Counted from the first letter of the stretch, positions 1 to 7,377 are shown. The stretch: DNA of 8,591 nt from an uncultured Lachnospiraceae bacterium (GCA_934402515.1 CAKRTZ010000071.1:1-8591); one strand, 5' to 3'. Made by a program: numbers and translations. The notes: generated by a model not told the origin, from the sequence alone.

Positions 1-1748
1 TTCCTTATTTAATGCGTTATAAATGGCACTATGTGGCAGGTGTGCTGGTGCTGTTAATTGTAGATCTGGCAGGACTGTATCTGCCCCAGTATATCGGAGA
101 AATCATTGACGGTCTGACCTCAGGCACTCTGGATATGGCTGGCGTGGGAAGGATTTTACTGAAAATCCTTCTGGTGGGATTGATTATGATGGCGGGACGT
201 TTCGGCTGGCGCTATTTCATTATCGGTGCCTCCAGAGGAGTGGAGTACCATCTGCGCAACGATATGTTTGCCCATGTGGAAACCCTGTCTGCCCGTTATT
301 ATAACAGCCACAAGACCGGAGATTTGATGGCACATTTCACCAATGACCTCCAGGCAATTCGTCAGGCGGTGGGCATGGCAGTCATTACCACCTTCGATGC
401 GGTGATTATGACCATCATGGTTTTAGTAAAAATGATTGTCTATGTGGATTTAAAACTTACCATTCTGGCGTTTATTCCCCTGACATTAGTGGCGGTAGCC
501 TGTTATTTCTTTGGCATTGAGTCCAAAAAACGGCAGACCAGGCGGCAGGAGGCGTTTTCCGACCTTTCCGACCGGGTGCAGGAGAGTCTGGCGGGAATCC
601 GGGTGGTCAAGGCTTTTGTCCAGGAGGAAAAGGACTTTGAGGCTTTCGAGGCAGCCAGCCGCAATTCCATGGAAAAAAATCTGTCCATGGTAAAACTCCG
701 TGCGGTCATCGGTCCTGTTTTTGATACCATCACGGGACTTAGTATTCTGGTGACCCTGGTTTTCGGAGGGCGGATGGTGCTCACCGGACAGGTAAGCATC
801 GGACAGTTTGTGGCGTTTAACTCCTACATCGGTATGCTGGTGTGGCCCATGATTGCCTGCGGAGACTGTGTAAACCTATTCAGCCAGGCGGTGGCAGCCT
901 TTAAGCGGATTGCCCTGATTTTTGAAGAAAAACCGGATATTGTGGATAAATCCACCCAGGATATACAGGGTGTGGAATTAAAGGGTGAAATCGCCATGAA
1001 GAACCTCACCTTTACCTATCCCGATGGGGAACTGCCGGTGCTGCAGCATCTGAATTTACAGATTCCTGCGGGAGAAACTCTGGCGATTCTGGGACGTACA
1101 GGCAGTGGCAAATCCTCCCTGGCAGATTTGCTCCTCCGGGTCTATGACTGTGAGCGGGGGATGCTTTTGTTAGACGGCAGACCTATTGAAGATTATCCGT
1201 TGCCGGTGCTGCACCGGGACATTGCCTATGTGCCCCAGGAGAATTTCCTGTTCTCCGATACCCTGGAAGAAAATATTGCCTTCGGACTGGAGGAACGGCT
1301 GGAGGAGCATCCCGAAATCCGCGACCAGATTCGTCAGGCGGCAAAGGATGCCTGCATCCATGACAACATCATGGGATTCCCGGAGCAGTACGCCACCATG
1401 GTGGGAGAGCGGGGTGTTACCCTGTCCGGCGGACAGAAACAGCGCAGCTCCATTGCCAGGGCGTTACTGATGGATGCCCCCATTCTGATTCTGGATGATT
1501 CCCTGTCAGCGGTGGATACGGACACGGAGGAAAAAATCCTGGAAAATCTGGTGCGGCTTAGGAAAGGCAAAACTACCATTATCATTGCCCACCGTATTTC
1601 CACCCTGCAAAAGGCAGACCACATTGCGGTGCTGACGGAAGGGAAACTTACCGAGTACGGAACCCATGAGGAACTTTTAAAGCTGGGTGGTTTCTATGCG
1701 GATATTTACGAGAAACAGCAGTTGGAACAGGAATTGGAAGGAATGTAA
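1..1748 (+). CDS. ABC exporter half-transporter, BmrC/YheI-like, degenerate ATP-site subunit (5' end outside window)
   Basis: A fused membrane-domain and ATPase half of a type IV ABC exporter, probably a multidrug or lipid/peptide exporter in the cytoplasmic membrane. Residues are counted from the Met at base 12. About six membrane segments lie within residues 6-290, and the ATPase domain follows from about 325. Walker A is GRTGSGKS (361-368), the Q-loop Gln is 409, the signature LSGGQ is 471-475, Walker B ends in D495-D496, the D-loop is SAVD (499-502), and the switch His is 527. Position 496 is Asp, where most exporters have the catalytic Glu. This is the mark of the degenerate subunit in BmrCD, LmrCD and TM287/288-type heterodimers. 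The frame is open to the left edge (first full codon at base 3, reading P-Y-L before the Met), and no ribosome binding site precedes base 12. The true start is therefore probably upstream. The next gene starts 3 bases after the stop. The transported substrate cannot be read from the sequence. Confidence 0.93.
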   Translation, partial: PYLMRYKWHYVAGVLVLLIVDLAGLYLPQYIGEIIDGLTSGTLDMAGVGRILLKILLVGLIMMAGRFGWRYFIIGASRGVEYHLRNDMFAHVETLSARYYNSHKTGDLMAHFTNDLQAIRQAVGMAVITTFDAVIMTIMVLVKMIVYVDLKLTILAFIPLTLVAVACYFFGIESKKRQTRRQEAFSDLSDRVQESLAGIRVVKAFVQEEKDFEAFEAASRNSMEKNLSMVKLRAVIGPVFDTITGLSILVTLVFGGRMVLTGQVSIGQFVAFNSYIGMLVWPMIACGDCVNLFSQAVAAFKRIALIFEEKPDIVDKSTQDIQGVELKGEIAMKNLTFTYPDGELPVLQHLNLQIPAGETLAILGRTGSGKSSLADLLLRVYDCERGMLLLDGRPIEDYPLPVLHRDIAYVPQENFLFSDTLEENIAFGLEERLEEHPEIRDQIRQAAKDACIHDNIMGFPEQYATMVGERGVTLSGGQKQRSSIARALLMDAPILILDDSLSAVDTDTEEKILENLVRLRKGKTTIIIAHRISTLQKADHIAVLTEGKLTEYGTHEELLKLGGFYADIYEKQQLEQELEGM

Positions 1749-1751
1749 CCT

Positions 1752-3527
1752 ATGAATACCCATTCACTTACAGAAGATAAAATCGAGGGAAGTACCAAGG
1801 GCAGTGCCTTACTTCACCTTCTTACTTATATGAAACCCTACCTGGGCTGGGTTCTTTTCAGTCTGGTACTGGTGCTGGGACTGACTGCCATTGATTTGTA
1901 CCGCCCCATGCTTATCGGTGAGGCGATTGATAACTTTGAGGCACAGGGAGATTATGACTTTCTGTTGCGTACTGCCGGAAAATACGCAGTAGTTCTGGCA
2001 GTATCCTTTTTGTTTAATGTGGCGCAGACCTGGATTTTGCAAAAGACAGGACAGAGTATTATGTTAACCATCCGAAAGGAACTGTACAGCCATCTGCAAA
2101 GTCTAAGCTGCCGGTATTATGATTTGACCCCGGTGGGAAAATTAGTGACCCGTGTCACCAATGATGTGGAGGCGTTGGATGAAATGTACTCCGGTATCCT
2201 GGTGAAAATGTTCCGAAATGTGGTAAAGATTATCGGACTGGCAGCAGTGATGCTTATTATGGACTGGCAGCTTGCACTGTTATCCTTCCTGTTACTTCCT
2301 CTTGTGCTGGCACTGACCATGGTAATGCGCCGGGTTTCCAGAGAAACCTACCGCATGGTGCGGGCACGGCTGACGGATATCAATACTTTCCTGTCGGAAA
2401 ATCTTTCCGGTATGCGGATTATTCAGATTTTCGGACGGGAAAAGCGGAAGTTTGAGGAGTTTGACGAGAAGGACTACCGCCTGTATCAGGCAAACTACCG
2501 GGAAGTGATGATCATGGCAATTTTCTGGCCCTTGTCCTACATCCTGGGGGTTTTATCCCTGATGATTGTACTTGGTGTGGGCAGTAAGGAAGTGCTGGGG
2601 GGCGTGATTTCCATTGGAACCCTCTACATTTTTGCCCAGTATATCCAGACTTTTTTTGACCCTATCCGGGAATTGTCGGAGCAGTTTTCCATTCTGCAAA
2701 GCTCCATTGCCTCCGCGGAGAAGATTTTTACCATTCTGGCAGAGGAGCCGCTGGTTCAGGAAAAGGAGAACCCGGTGATATTGCCGGAAGTCAAGGGCAG
2801 GATTGAATTTGACCATGTGTGGTTTGCCTATGATGGGGAAAACTATGTGCTTCGGGATGTGTCCTTTGTGATTGAACCGGGAGAGAAGGTGGCGTTTGTG
2901 GGAGCCACCGGTGCAGGAAAATCTTCCATATTAAATCTCATCGGCAGATACTACGATATCCAGAAGGGACATATTTATATTGATGGCGTGGACATCCGGG
3001 AACTGAGCAAAAAGCAGCTCCGCAGTGCCATCGGACAGATGCAGCAGGATGTGTTTATTTTTGAGGGAACCATTGAGAGCAATATCCGGCTCCACGACGG
3101 GGATATCACCATGGAACAGGTAAAATCAGCGGCAGAGTATGTAAATGCCTCCCACTTTATTGAGAGACTGCCCCATGGTTATAAAGAACCGGTGACGGAG
3201 CGTGGTGTCACTTTTTCCGCAGGAGAGCGGCAGCTATTGTCTTTTGCCCGGACGCTGGCCCATGACCCGAAGATTCTGGTTATGGATGAGGCGACTGCCA
3301 ACATTGATACAGAGACGGAGTTGTTGATACAGGAGGCACTGGAAAAACTCATGAAGGGACGAACCACCATCATGGTTGCCCACAGACTTTCCACCATTCA
3401 GCACGCGGACTGCATTATGGTTATGCATAAAGGAAAAATCAGGGAGCGGGGAACCCACCAGGAGTTACTCGCCCAGGATGGCATTTATAAAAGACTTTAT
3501 GAATTACAGATTCAGAAGGAATTATAA
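1752..3527 (+). CDS. ABC exporter half-transporter, BmrD/YheH-like, catalytic-Glu subunit
   Basis: A 591-residue partner half-transporter. A soluble N-terminal extension of about 28 residues precedes roughly six membrane segments (about 31-50, 75-96, 149-170, 172-193, 253-275 and 283-303). The ATPase domain runs from about 350 to the end. Walker A is GATGAGKS (384-391), the Q-loop Gln is about 432 (context QQDVFIF), and Walker B is ILVMDE with catalytic E513. The D-loop is ANID (516-519) and the switch His is 544. The signature is FSAGE (488-492) instead of LSGGQ. In heterodimeric exporters this non-consensus signature packs against the Walker motifs of the Asp-bearing partner to form the degenerate ATP site. 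The upstream gene has exactly that Asp, so the two should form one transporter. The start lies 3 bases after the preceding stop, with an AAGGA ribosome site inside the end of the previous gene, so translation is probably coupled. BmrD-like proteins vary in length. The substrate is unknown. Confidence 0.95.
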   Translation: MNTHSLTEDKIEGSTKGSALLHLLTYMKPYLGWVLFSLVLVLGLTAIDLYRPMLIGEAIDNFEAQGDYDFLLRTAGKYAVVLAVSFLFNVAQTWILQKTGQSIMLTIRKELYSHLQSLSCRYYDLTPVGKLVTRVTNDVEALDEMYSGILVKMFRNVVKIIGLAAVMLIMDWQLALLSFLLLPLVLALTMVMRRVSRETYRMVRARLTDINTFLSENLSGMRIIQIFGREKRKFEEFDEKDYRLYQANYREVMIMAIFWPLSYILGVLSLMIVLGVGSKEVLGGVISIGTLYIFAQYIQTFFDPIRELSEQFSILQSSIASAEKIFTILAEEPLVQEKENPVILPEVKGRIEFDHVWFAYDGENYVLRDVSFVIEPGEKVAFVGATGAGKSSILNLIGRYYDIQKGHIYIDGVDIRELSKKQLRSAIGQMQQDVFIFEGTIESNIRLHDGDITMEQVKSAAEYVNASHFIERLPHGYKEPVTERGVTFSAGERQLLSFARTLAHDPKILVMDEATANIDTETELLIQEALEKLMKGRTTIMVAHRLSTIQHADCIMVMHKGKIRERGTHQELLAQDGIYKRLYELQIQKEL

Positions 3528-3550
3528 TTATAAAGAAGGAATAATAAATA

Positions 3551-3580
3551 AGAGGTGTGCCGGAAAAGCACACCTCTTTT
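3551..3580. terminator. Bidirectional intrinsic terminator between convergent operons
   Basis: A perfect 10-bp stem (AGAGGTGTGC at 3551-3560 with its complement at 3568-3577) encloses a 7-base loop. On the plus strand it runs into TTTT (3577-3580), 23 bases after the exporter stop codon. On the minus strand the stem is followed by a T-rich but interrupted tract (complement of 3541-3551). It can therefore serve the exporter operon and, less ideally, the response regulator operon that ends at 3613. Confidence 0.85.
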
Positions 3581-3612
3581 GTAGGTACGCCCTGCGGCGC
3601 ACGTTTGGAATC

Positions 3613-4293
3613 TTATACTTCAAATTTATAGCCCATGCCCCAGATGGTTTTGATTAAGTCTCCCTTAGGCCCCATCTTGCTGCGAAGTTTCTTCACATGG
3701 GTATCAATGGTGCGGGCGTCACCGAAATAGTCATAGTTCCACACATTGTTTAGGATTTTTTCCCTGGAAAGGGCGATACCCTGGTTTTCCATAAAATAGG
3801 AGAGCAGTTCAAATTCCTTGTAGCTTAAATCAATGGTTTGACCGTCAATGGTGACCTGATGGGCTGCTTTGTCGATGACGATGCCGCCAGCCTCCAGTTT
3901 TTCATCGCCGCCAAGCTGGTTGGTACGGCGTAAAATTGCCTCCACCCTTGCCACCAGAATCTTGGGACTGAAGGGCTTGGAAATATACTCGTCCACACCC
4001 AGTTCAAAGCCCTGCAATTCATCCCGCTCATCGGAGCGTGCCGTCAGCATGATGATAGGCACCTTGGAATATTGACGGATTTCTTTGCACACCTGCCAGC
4101 CGTCCATTTTCGGCATCATCACATCCAGAATCAACAGGGCGATATCACTGTTGTGTTCATCAAAGAAAATATCCAGTGCCTCACTGCCATCCCCGGCCTC
4201 TAACACTTCGTAGCCGCTTTTGGTGAGGAAATCCCGCACCAGCTTTCGCATACGGCTCTCATCATCTACTACCAGAATTTTGATTTTTTCCAT
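3613..4293 (-). CDS. OmpR/PhoB-family response regulator
   Basis: A 226-residue two-component response regulator, the usual size for the family. The receiver domain (about 4-118) has the acidic pair D10-D11, the phospho-acceptor D57 in LILDVMMP, the switch T84 in IMLTAR, and K106 in SKPFSP. A winged-helix DNA-binding domain (about 132-226) contains the expected recognition-helix stretch RTIDTHVKKLRSKM and the C-terminal hairpin WGMGYKFEV. All active-site residues are intact, so it should be phosphorylated and bind DNA, usually direct repeats upstream of target promoters. An AGAGGA ribosome site lies about 8 bases before the start. The stop of the upstream membrane protein gene is 15 bases away, so the two are co-transcribed. 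No kinase lies on this strand. The likely partner is the histidine kinase encoded divergently at 5914-7377. The regulon is unknown; the shared divergent promoter region is the obvious first candidate target. Confidence 0.95.
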   Translation of the reverse strand: MEKIKILVVDDESRMRKLVRDFLTKSGYEVLEAGDGSEALDIFFDEHNSDIALLILDVMMPKMDGWQVCKEIRQYSKVPIIMLTARSDERDELQGFELGVDEYISKPFSPKILVARVEAILRRTNQLGGDEKLEAGGIVIDKAAHQVTIDGQTIDLSYKEFELLSYFMENQGIALSREKILNNVWNYDYFGDARTIDTHVKKLRSKMGPKGDLIKTIWGMGYKFEV

Positions 4294-4308
4294 AGCGATT
4301 CCTCTTTC

Positions 4309-4878
4309 TTACTGGGAGTCCTCCTCCAGAATGTGATATTGGCGTTCTGCCTCCCGCACCTTATTTTCCCGTTCTGAGAGATTTTGTTCCCAGGCTGCAT
4401 ATTTATTTACCAATGCCTTTTCGTAATTTAAGATATTGGGATTATCGCTTTTCAAGGTAATGGTAAACAAAATAATCACCAGAATTACCATTGCAGCGTT
4501 TACGATCAGGGAAGAACGCAGAAGCATATGTTCCCGTTGTTTTTCGTGCATTTCCACGCGCTGGGGTGTCTGAGGGCGCTGCTGTTTATTTATTTGGGGA
4601 CGGTATACAGCATTGATGGGGATAACCGGAATTCGATCCGGTTCTACGCCGCGCTCCCTGAGAAGACTTTGTAGTCTGTGCAAATAATCCATGCCGATCT
4701 GCGTGCGGAAAACCCGTTCTTCCAATATCTTTTGAAAAAGCATCAGTACATTTTCAGTGTTACTGTAATCCATTTTTGTGTCAAAAAAGTGAACTTTTTT
4801 TAATTCTTCTCGGGCAAGATGTGCATCCTCCTCGTTGGCAAATGCATATCCTTCTACAATTAAGTTATGTTCTTCCAT
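4309..4878 (-). CDS. Single-pass membrane protein of unknown function with C-terminal coiled coil
   Basis: A 189-residue protein that I do not match to a named family, though its N-terminal half resembles conserved uncharacterised Lachnospiraceae proteins. Residues 1-90 are soluble, mixed helical and charged, with no signal peptide. Residues 91-118 are rich in Q, P, R and K. One hydrophobic segment spans about 122-142. Residues 150-189 are charged and predicted coiled coil. Basic residues just before the membrane segment favour the N-terminus inside and the coiled coil outside, by the positive-inside rule. The start at 4878 is chosen because GGGAG sits 7 bases upstream and a good minus-strand promoter lies just beyond it. 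A longer reading frame exists but would begin upstream of that promoter and inside the opposite gene. It is the first gene of the operon with the response regulator (15-base gap). This suggests an accessory role in the same signalling pathway, which is inference only. Confidence 0.85.
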   Translation of the reverse strand: MEEHNLIVEGYAFANEEDAHLAREELKKVHFFDTKMDYSNTENVLMLFQKILEERVFRTQIGMDYLHRLQSLLRERGVEPDRIPVIPINAVYRPQINKQQRPQTPQRVEMHEKQREHMLLRSSLIVNAAMVILVIILFTITLKSDNPNILNYEKALVNKYAAWEQNLSERENKVREAERQYHILEEDSQ

Positions 4879-4906
4879 AGAATGCTCCCATATGCTTATT
4901 GTCCTT

Positions 4907-4935
4907 ATCTTAACACGGAAATGAAAGGAATACAA
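4907..4935 (-). promoter_or_regulatory. Sigma-A promoter for the membrane protein / response regulator operon
   Basis: Read on the minus strand, TTGTAT (4935-4930) and TAAGAT (4912-4907) are separated by 17 bases, and a TGT triplet just before the -10 gives an extended -10. Transcription would start near 4900, about 20 bases before the start codon at 4878. Confidence 0.6.
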
Positions 4936-4942
4936 TAAATGG

Positions 4943-4957
4943 AAACTCCGGAAGTTT
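4943..4957. promoter_or_regulatory. Imperfect inverted repeat between divergent promoters, candidate operator
   Basis: AAACTCC (4943-4949) faces GGAAGTTT (4950-4957), giving a two-arm repeat with one unpaired A. It lies in the 24-base gap between the two divergent -35 boxes (4935 and 4960). Several GGAA motifs also lie here (starting at 4917, 4927, 4941 and 4950), two of them exactly 10 bases apart. The position suits a shared regulator site, but the pattern is short and could be chance. Confidence 0.3.
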
Positions 4958-4959
4958 TT

Positions 4960-4988
4960 TTGCACATGTGTGGCGGAAATGCTATAAT
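4960..4988 (+). promoter_or_regulatory. Strong sigma-A promoter for the SH3 protein / kinase operon
   Basis: TTGCAC (4960-4965) and a perfect TATAAT (4983-4988) are spaced by 17 bases, with a TGC extension before the -10. The predicted start near 4995 gives a leader of about 57 bases before the ATG at 5052. Confidence 0.82.
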
Positions 4989-5051
4989 GAGGAAGGTAAT
5001 TTGTGTCGATATCCCAAAGGATTAGACACGGAAAGGTATGGTTATTACTAT

Positions 5052-5894
5052 ATGAAAAAATTACAGCGAATATTTGTCTGGGTATGTGCAATTGGAATCT
5101 TGTGTACGATGCATAGCCCTGTTTGCCAGGTTCAGGCGGCACCTGTTCTATATACGGAATACGATGAAACTTCGATAGAGGATACTTCAGTGACCATGAC
5201 GGTTTCCTGCTCGAGTACCCTCTTGGTGCGAAGCGGCCCGGGAAAATCCTATGATCGTCTTGGCTCTGTGAGTAACGGAGAACAGGTAGAAGTCACAGGA
5301 ATTTGTTCCAATGGATGGTATCGCATTTCCTTTGAAAAAAAAGAGGGGTATGTGTACGGGGATTATCTGGTAGATTCCAAGTCTGCCGGTTCTGATGACA
5401 TCGGGGAAAATGCAACTGCAGAAAGTACGGAAGCAGAGGCTGATGGAAGTACAGATACCATGAAGCAGTGGTTTTCTTCTCTGAATTTGCCATCCATTTT
5501 ACCGTTAGCGATTCCTGTCGTTATCATTCTTATTCTGGCAATCAGCGCCTTGGTAATGTTTCGCTCCATTCGAAGGGATACGGCGGAGGAAGAGGACGAG
5601 GAAGAAGAGGACGAGGAAGATGACGAAGAAGAGGAAGAGGAGTTAACGACACGGGTAATGCGGAAATCCACACCACTTCCTAAAGTATCCGGTAATGTGA
5701 CAACCAAAATGGACTCCAACATGCTGGAGTCCCAGATACGGAACTTTGTCGTGGACGATGTCGGGGAGTATCTGGATGAGGAAACAAACGAAGAGGATAG
5801 GGAGTTCTCTGAACTGGAGGAAGAACTGGAGGCAACGCAGCAACACTTACTGGAATTACAAAAGCAGATGGAGCAGTTAAAAAATAAGAGGTAA
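5052..5894 (+). CDS. Signal-peptide-bearing SH3b-domain membrane protein with polyacidic cytoplasmic tail
   Basis: A 280-residue protein. Residues 1-29 form a signal peptide (MKKLQR, hydrophobic core, then VQA-AP as likely cleavage site). A bacterial SH3 domain spans about 45-108, with the typical LLVRSGPGKSYDRLGSVSNG and GWYRISF..KEGYVYGDYL pattern. Such domains often bind cell-wall peptides. A low-complexity Ser/Thr/Glu linker (110-138) leads to a membrane segment (about 149-170) followed by the basic stop-transfer RSIRR. The tail has 19 consecutive Asp/Glu residues (179-197) and ends in a Glu-rich coiled coil (about 248-280). The expected topology is SH3b outside and acidic tail inside. 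An earlier in-frame Met at 4968 is rejected because it lies between the -35 and -10 boxes. The best ribosome site (AAAGG, 5032-5036) is rather far from the ATG, about 15 bases, so initiation may be weak. The kinase follows after 19 bases. A role in wall sensing together with the kinase is inference. Confidence 0.88.
   Translation: MKKLQRIFVWVCAIGILCTMHSPVCQVQAAPVLYTEYDETSIEDTSVTMTVSCSSTLLVRSGPGKSYDRLGSVSNGEQVEVTGICSNGWYRISFEKKEGYVYGDYLVDSKSAGSDDIGENATAESTEAEADGSTDTMKQWFSSLNLPSILPLAIPVVIILILAISALVMFRSIRRDTAEEEDEEEEDEEDDEEEEEELTTRVMRKSTPLPKVSGNVTTKMDSNMLESQIRNFVVDDVGEYLDEETNEEDREFSELEEELEATQQHLLELQKQMEQLKNKR
5591..5620 (+). repeat. Perfect in-frame tandem repeat, 2 x 15 bp, in the polyacidic tract
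   Basis: AGAGGACGAGGAAGA occurs twice back to back (5591-5605 and 5606-5620). It lies within a longer purine-only-like GAA/GAG/GAC stretch (about 5585-5642) encoding the acidic run of the SH3b protein. Each unit adds five codons without shifting the frame. Confidence 0.9.
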
Positions 5895-5913
5895 CAGCAG
5901 AGGTTGACAGATC

Positions 5914-7377
5914 ATGAAATACTCCATACGAAAACAACTAACCTTTATTTTTGTCGGACTGATTATTGGAACAATTTTATTGTGCTTTCTTATTAACAGT
6001 ACATTGTTGGAACATTATTACATTACCAATAAGGAAGATGCGCTCATTGAAATATACCAGACGATCAATGCAGCCGCAGATGCTGGAACCTTTGACACAG
6101 ATGAATTTGATATTGAGTTTCAGAGAATTTGCGGAAAATATAATGTAAATGTGGTGGTGCTGGATGAAAATTCTGTTCCGGTAAAGGCATCGGATAATGA
6201 TCCTGAAATTCTGGGACGACTGCTCTGGGATAATATGTTCGGCCGGGAACAGGAAGGAACGATTCTGGAGAAAAATGACCAGTATTCCATTGAGCGGCAG
6301 GAAGATAAGCGTACCCATACAGATTATATTGAAATGTGGGGAGTGCTGGACAACGGAAATGTTTTTCTGATGCGAAGTGCGGTGGAAGGAATCAAGGACA
6401 GTGTGCAGATTGCAGACCGTTTTCTGATCTATACAGGATTATTTGCCGCGGCTCTTAGTGTGATAGTGGTGTATTTTGTTTCCAGGAAAATCACGAAACC
6501 CATTATGGAACTGACCAACATTTCCCAGCAGATGTGTAATCTGCAGTTTGATGTAAAATACGAAGGAAAGAGTCATACGGAGGTGGCACTGCTTGGGGAG
6601 AATATCAACCAGCTTTCCGAAACATTGGAGAAAACCATTTCTGAATTAAAAACTGCCAACAACGAATTACAGAAGGACATTGAGAAGAAAAATCAGATCG
6701 ATGAGATGCGTAAAGAATTTCTTGCCAATGTTTCCCATGAATTAAAAACACCCATTGCGCTGATCCAGGGCTATGCGGAGGGGTTAAAAGAAGGAATTAC
6801 AGACGATCCGGAGAGCACCAGCTTTTACTGCGATGTGATTATGGACGAAGCAGGAAAAATGAACAACATGGTGAAAAAGCTGATGACCTTAAATGAATTG
6901 GAATTTGGCAACGATGTGGTGACCATGGAACGATTTGACATCGTCAGTCTCATCCGGACTTATTTACAGTCCGCTGACCTTCTGGCAAAGCAGAATGGCA
7001 TTACAGTGCAAATGCAGCATAACGAGCCCATTTATGTGTGGGCAGATGAATTCAAAACCGAAGAAGTCTTTACCAATTATTTCAGCAATGCAGTCAATCA
7101 CTGCAGTGGGGATAAGATTATCGATGTAAAGATTACACCGGAAGAGGGAAAGGTTCGGGTGTCTGTATTTAATACGGGTGAACCGATTCCGGCAGATTGT
7201 GTGGAACATATCTGGGAGAAATTTTATAAGGTAGATAAAGCCCGAACCAGAGAATACGGTGGCAGCGGGGTGGGACTTTCCATTGTGCAGGCAATTATGG
7301 AATCCATGAATCAGGCTTACGGCGTGGAAAACTATGATAATGGCGTAGAATTCTGGTTTGAATTGCAGACACAGTAA
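5914..7377 (+). CDS. Sensor histidine kinase (HAMP-HisKA-HATPase), probable partner of the divergent response regulator
   Basis: A 487-residue membrane-bound sensor kinase. Membrane segment 1 (about 9-30) and segment 2 (about 170-189) enclose an extracellular sensor region of about 140 residues that has no recognised ligand motif. HAMP follows (about 190-245) with a short coiled linker. The dimerisation domain holds phospho-acceptor H275 in ANVSHELKTP; the E-x-x-T that follows is the usual phosphatase motif. The ATPase domain has the N-box N392 (NYFSNAVNH), the G1 box VFNTGEPIP (420-422 N-T-G, where most kinases have D-x-G), the F-box region around WEKFYKV, and the G2 box GGSGVGLSIV (449-458). 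It is therefore probably active despite the G1 substitution, which I recall as common in Clostridia kinases. The AGAGG ribosome site ends 10 bases before the ATG. The gene is co-transcribed with the SH3b gene (19-base gap) and followed by a lipoprotein gene after 45 bases. The stimulus is unknown. Confidence 0.95.
   Translation: MKYSIRKQLTFIFVGLIIGTILLCFLINSTLLEHYYITNKEDALIEIYQTINAAADAGTFDTDEFDIEFQRICGKYNVNVVVLDENSVPVKASDNDPEILGRLLWDNMFGREQEGTILEKNDQYSIERQEDKRTHTDYIEMWGVLDNGNVFLMRSAVEGIKDSVQIADRFLIYTGLFAAALSVIVVYFVSRKITKPIMELTNISQQMCNLQFDVKYEGKSHTEVALLGENINQLSETLEKTISELKTANNELQKDIEKKNQIDEMRKEFLANVSHELKTPIALIQGYAEGLKEGITDDPESTSFYCDVIMDEAGKMNNMVKKLMTLNELEFGNDVVTMERFDIVSLIRTYLQSADLLAKQNGITVQMQHNEPIYVWADEFKTEEVFTNYFSNAVNHCSGDKIIDVKITPEEGKVRVSVFNTGEPIPADCVEHIWEKFYKVDKARTREYGGSGVGLSIVQAIMESMNQAYGVENYDNGVEFWFELQTQ

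Noticed and set aside
1334..1624. Minus-strand frame of 96 codons inside the first ABC gene
   Set aside because: It is a shadow of the conserved ATPase motifs on the plus strand, with no independent support.
4968..5051. Earlier in-frame Met for the SH3b protein
   Set aside because: It lies between the -35 and -10 boxes of the promoter, so it would not be in the transcript. The Met at 5052 starts a typical signal peptide.
5038..5055. Five-codon mini-ORF (MVITI) whose TGA overlaps the ATG of the SH3b gene
   Set aside because: The overlap suggests translational coupling, but its ATG is only one base from the AAAGG site, too close for initiation. Chance is likely.
4309..5142. Longer minus-strand frame (277 codons) for the small membrane protein
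   Set aside because: The extra 88 N-terminal codons would start upstream of the minus-strand promoter and overlap the opposite SH3b gene. The Met at 4878 has a good ribosome site.
5363..5722. Minus-strand frame with a long poly-Ser run
   Set aside because: It is the antisense shadow of the GAA/GAG acidic tract in a well-supported plus-strand gene, and it has no other protein-like features.
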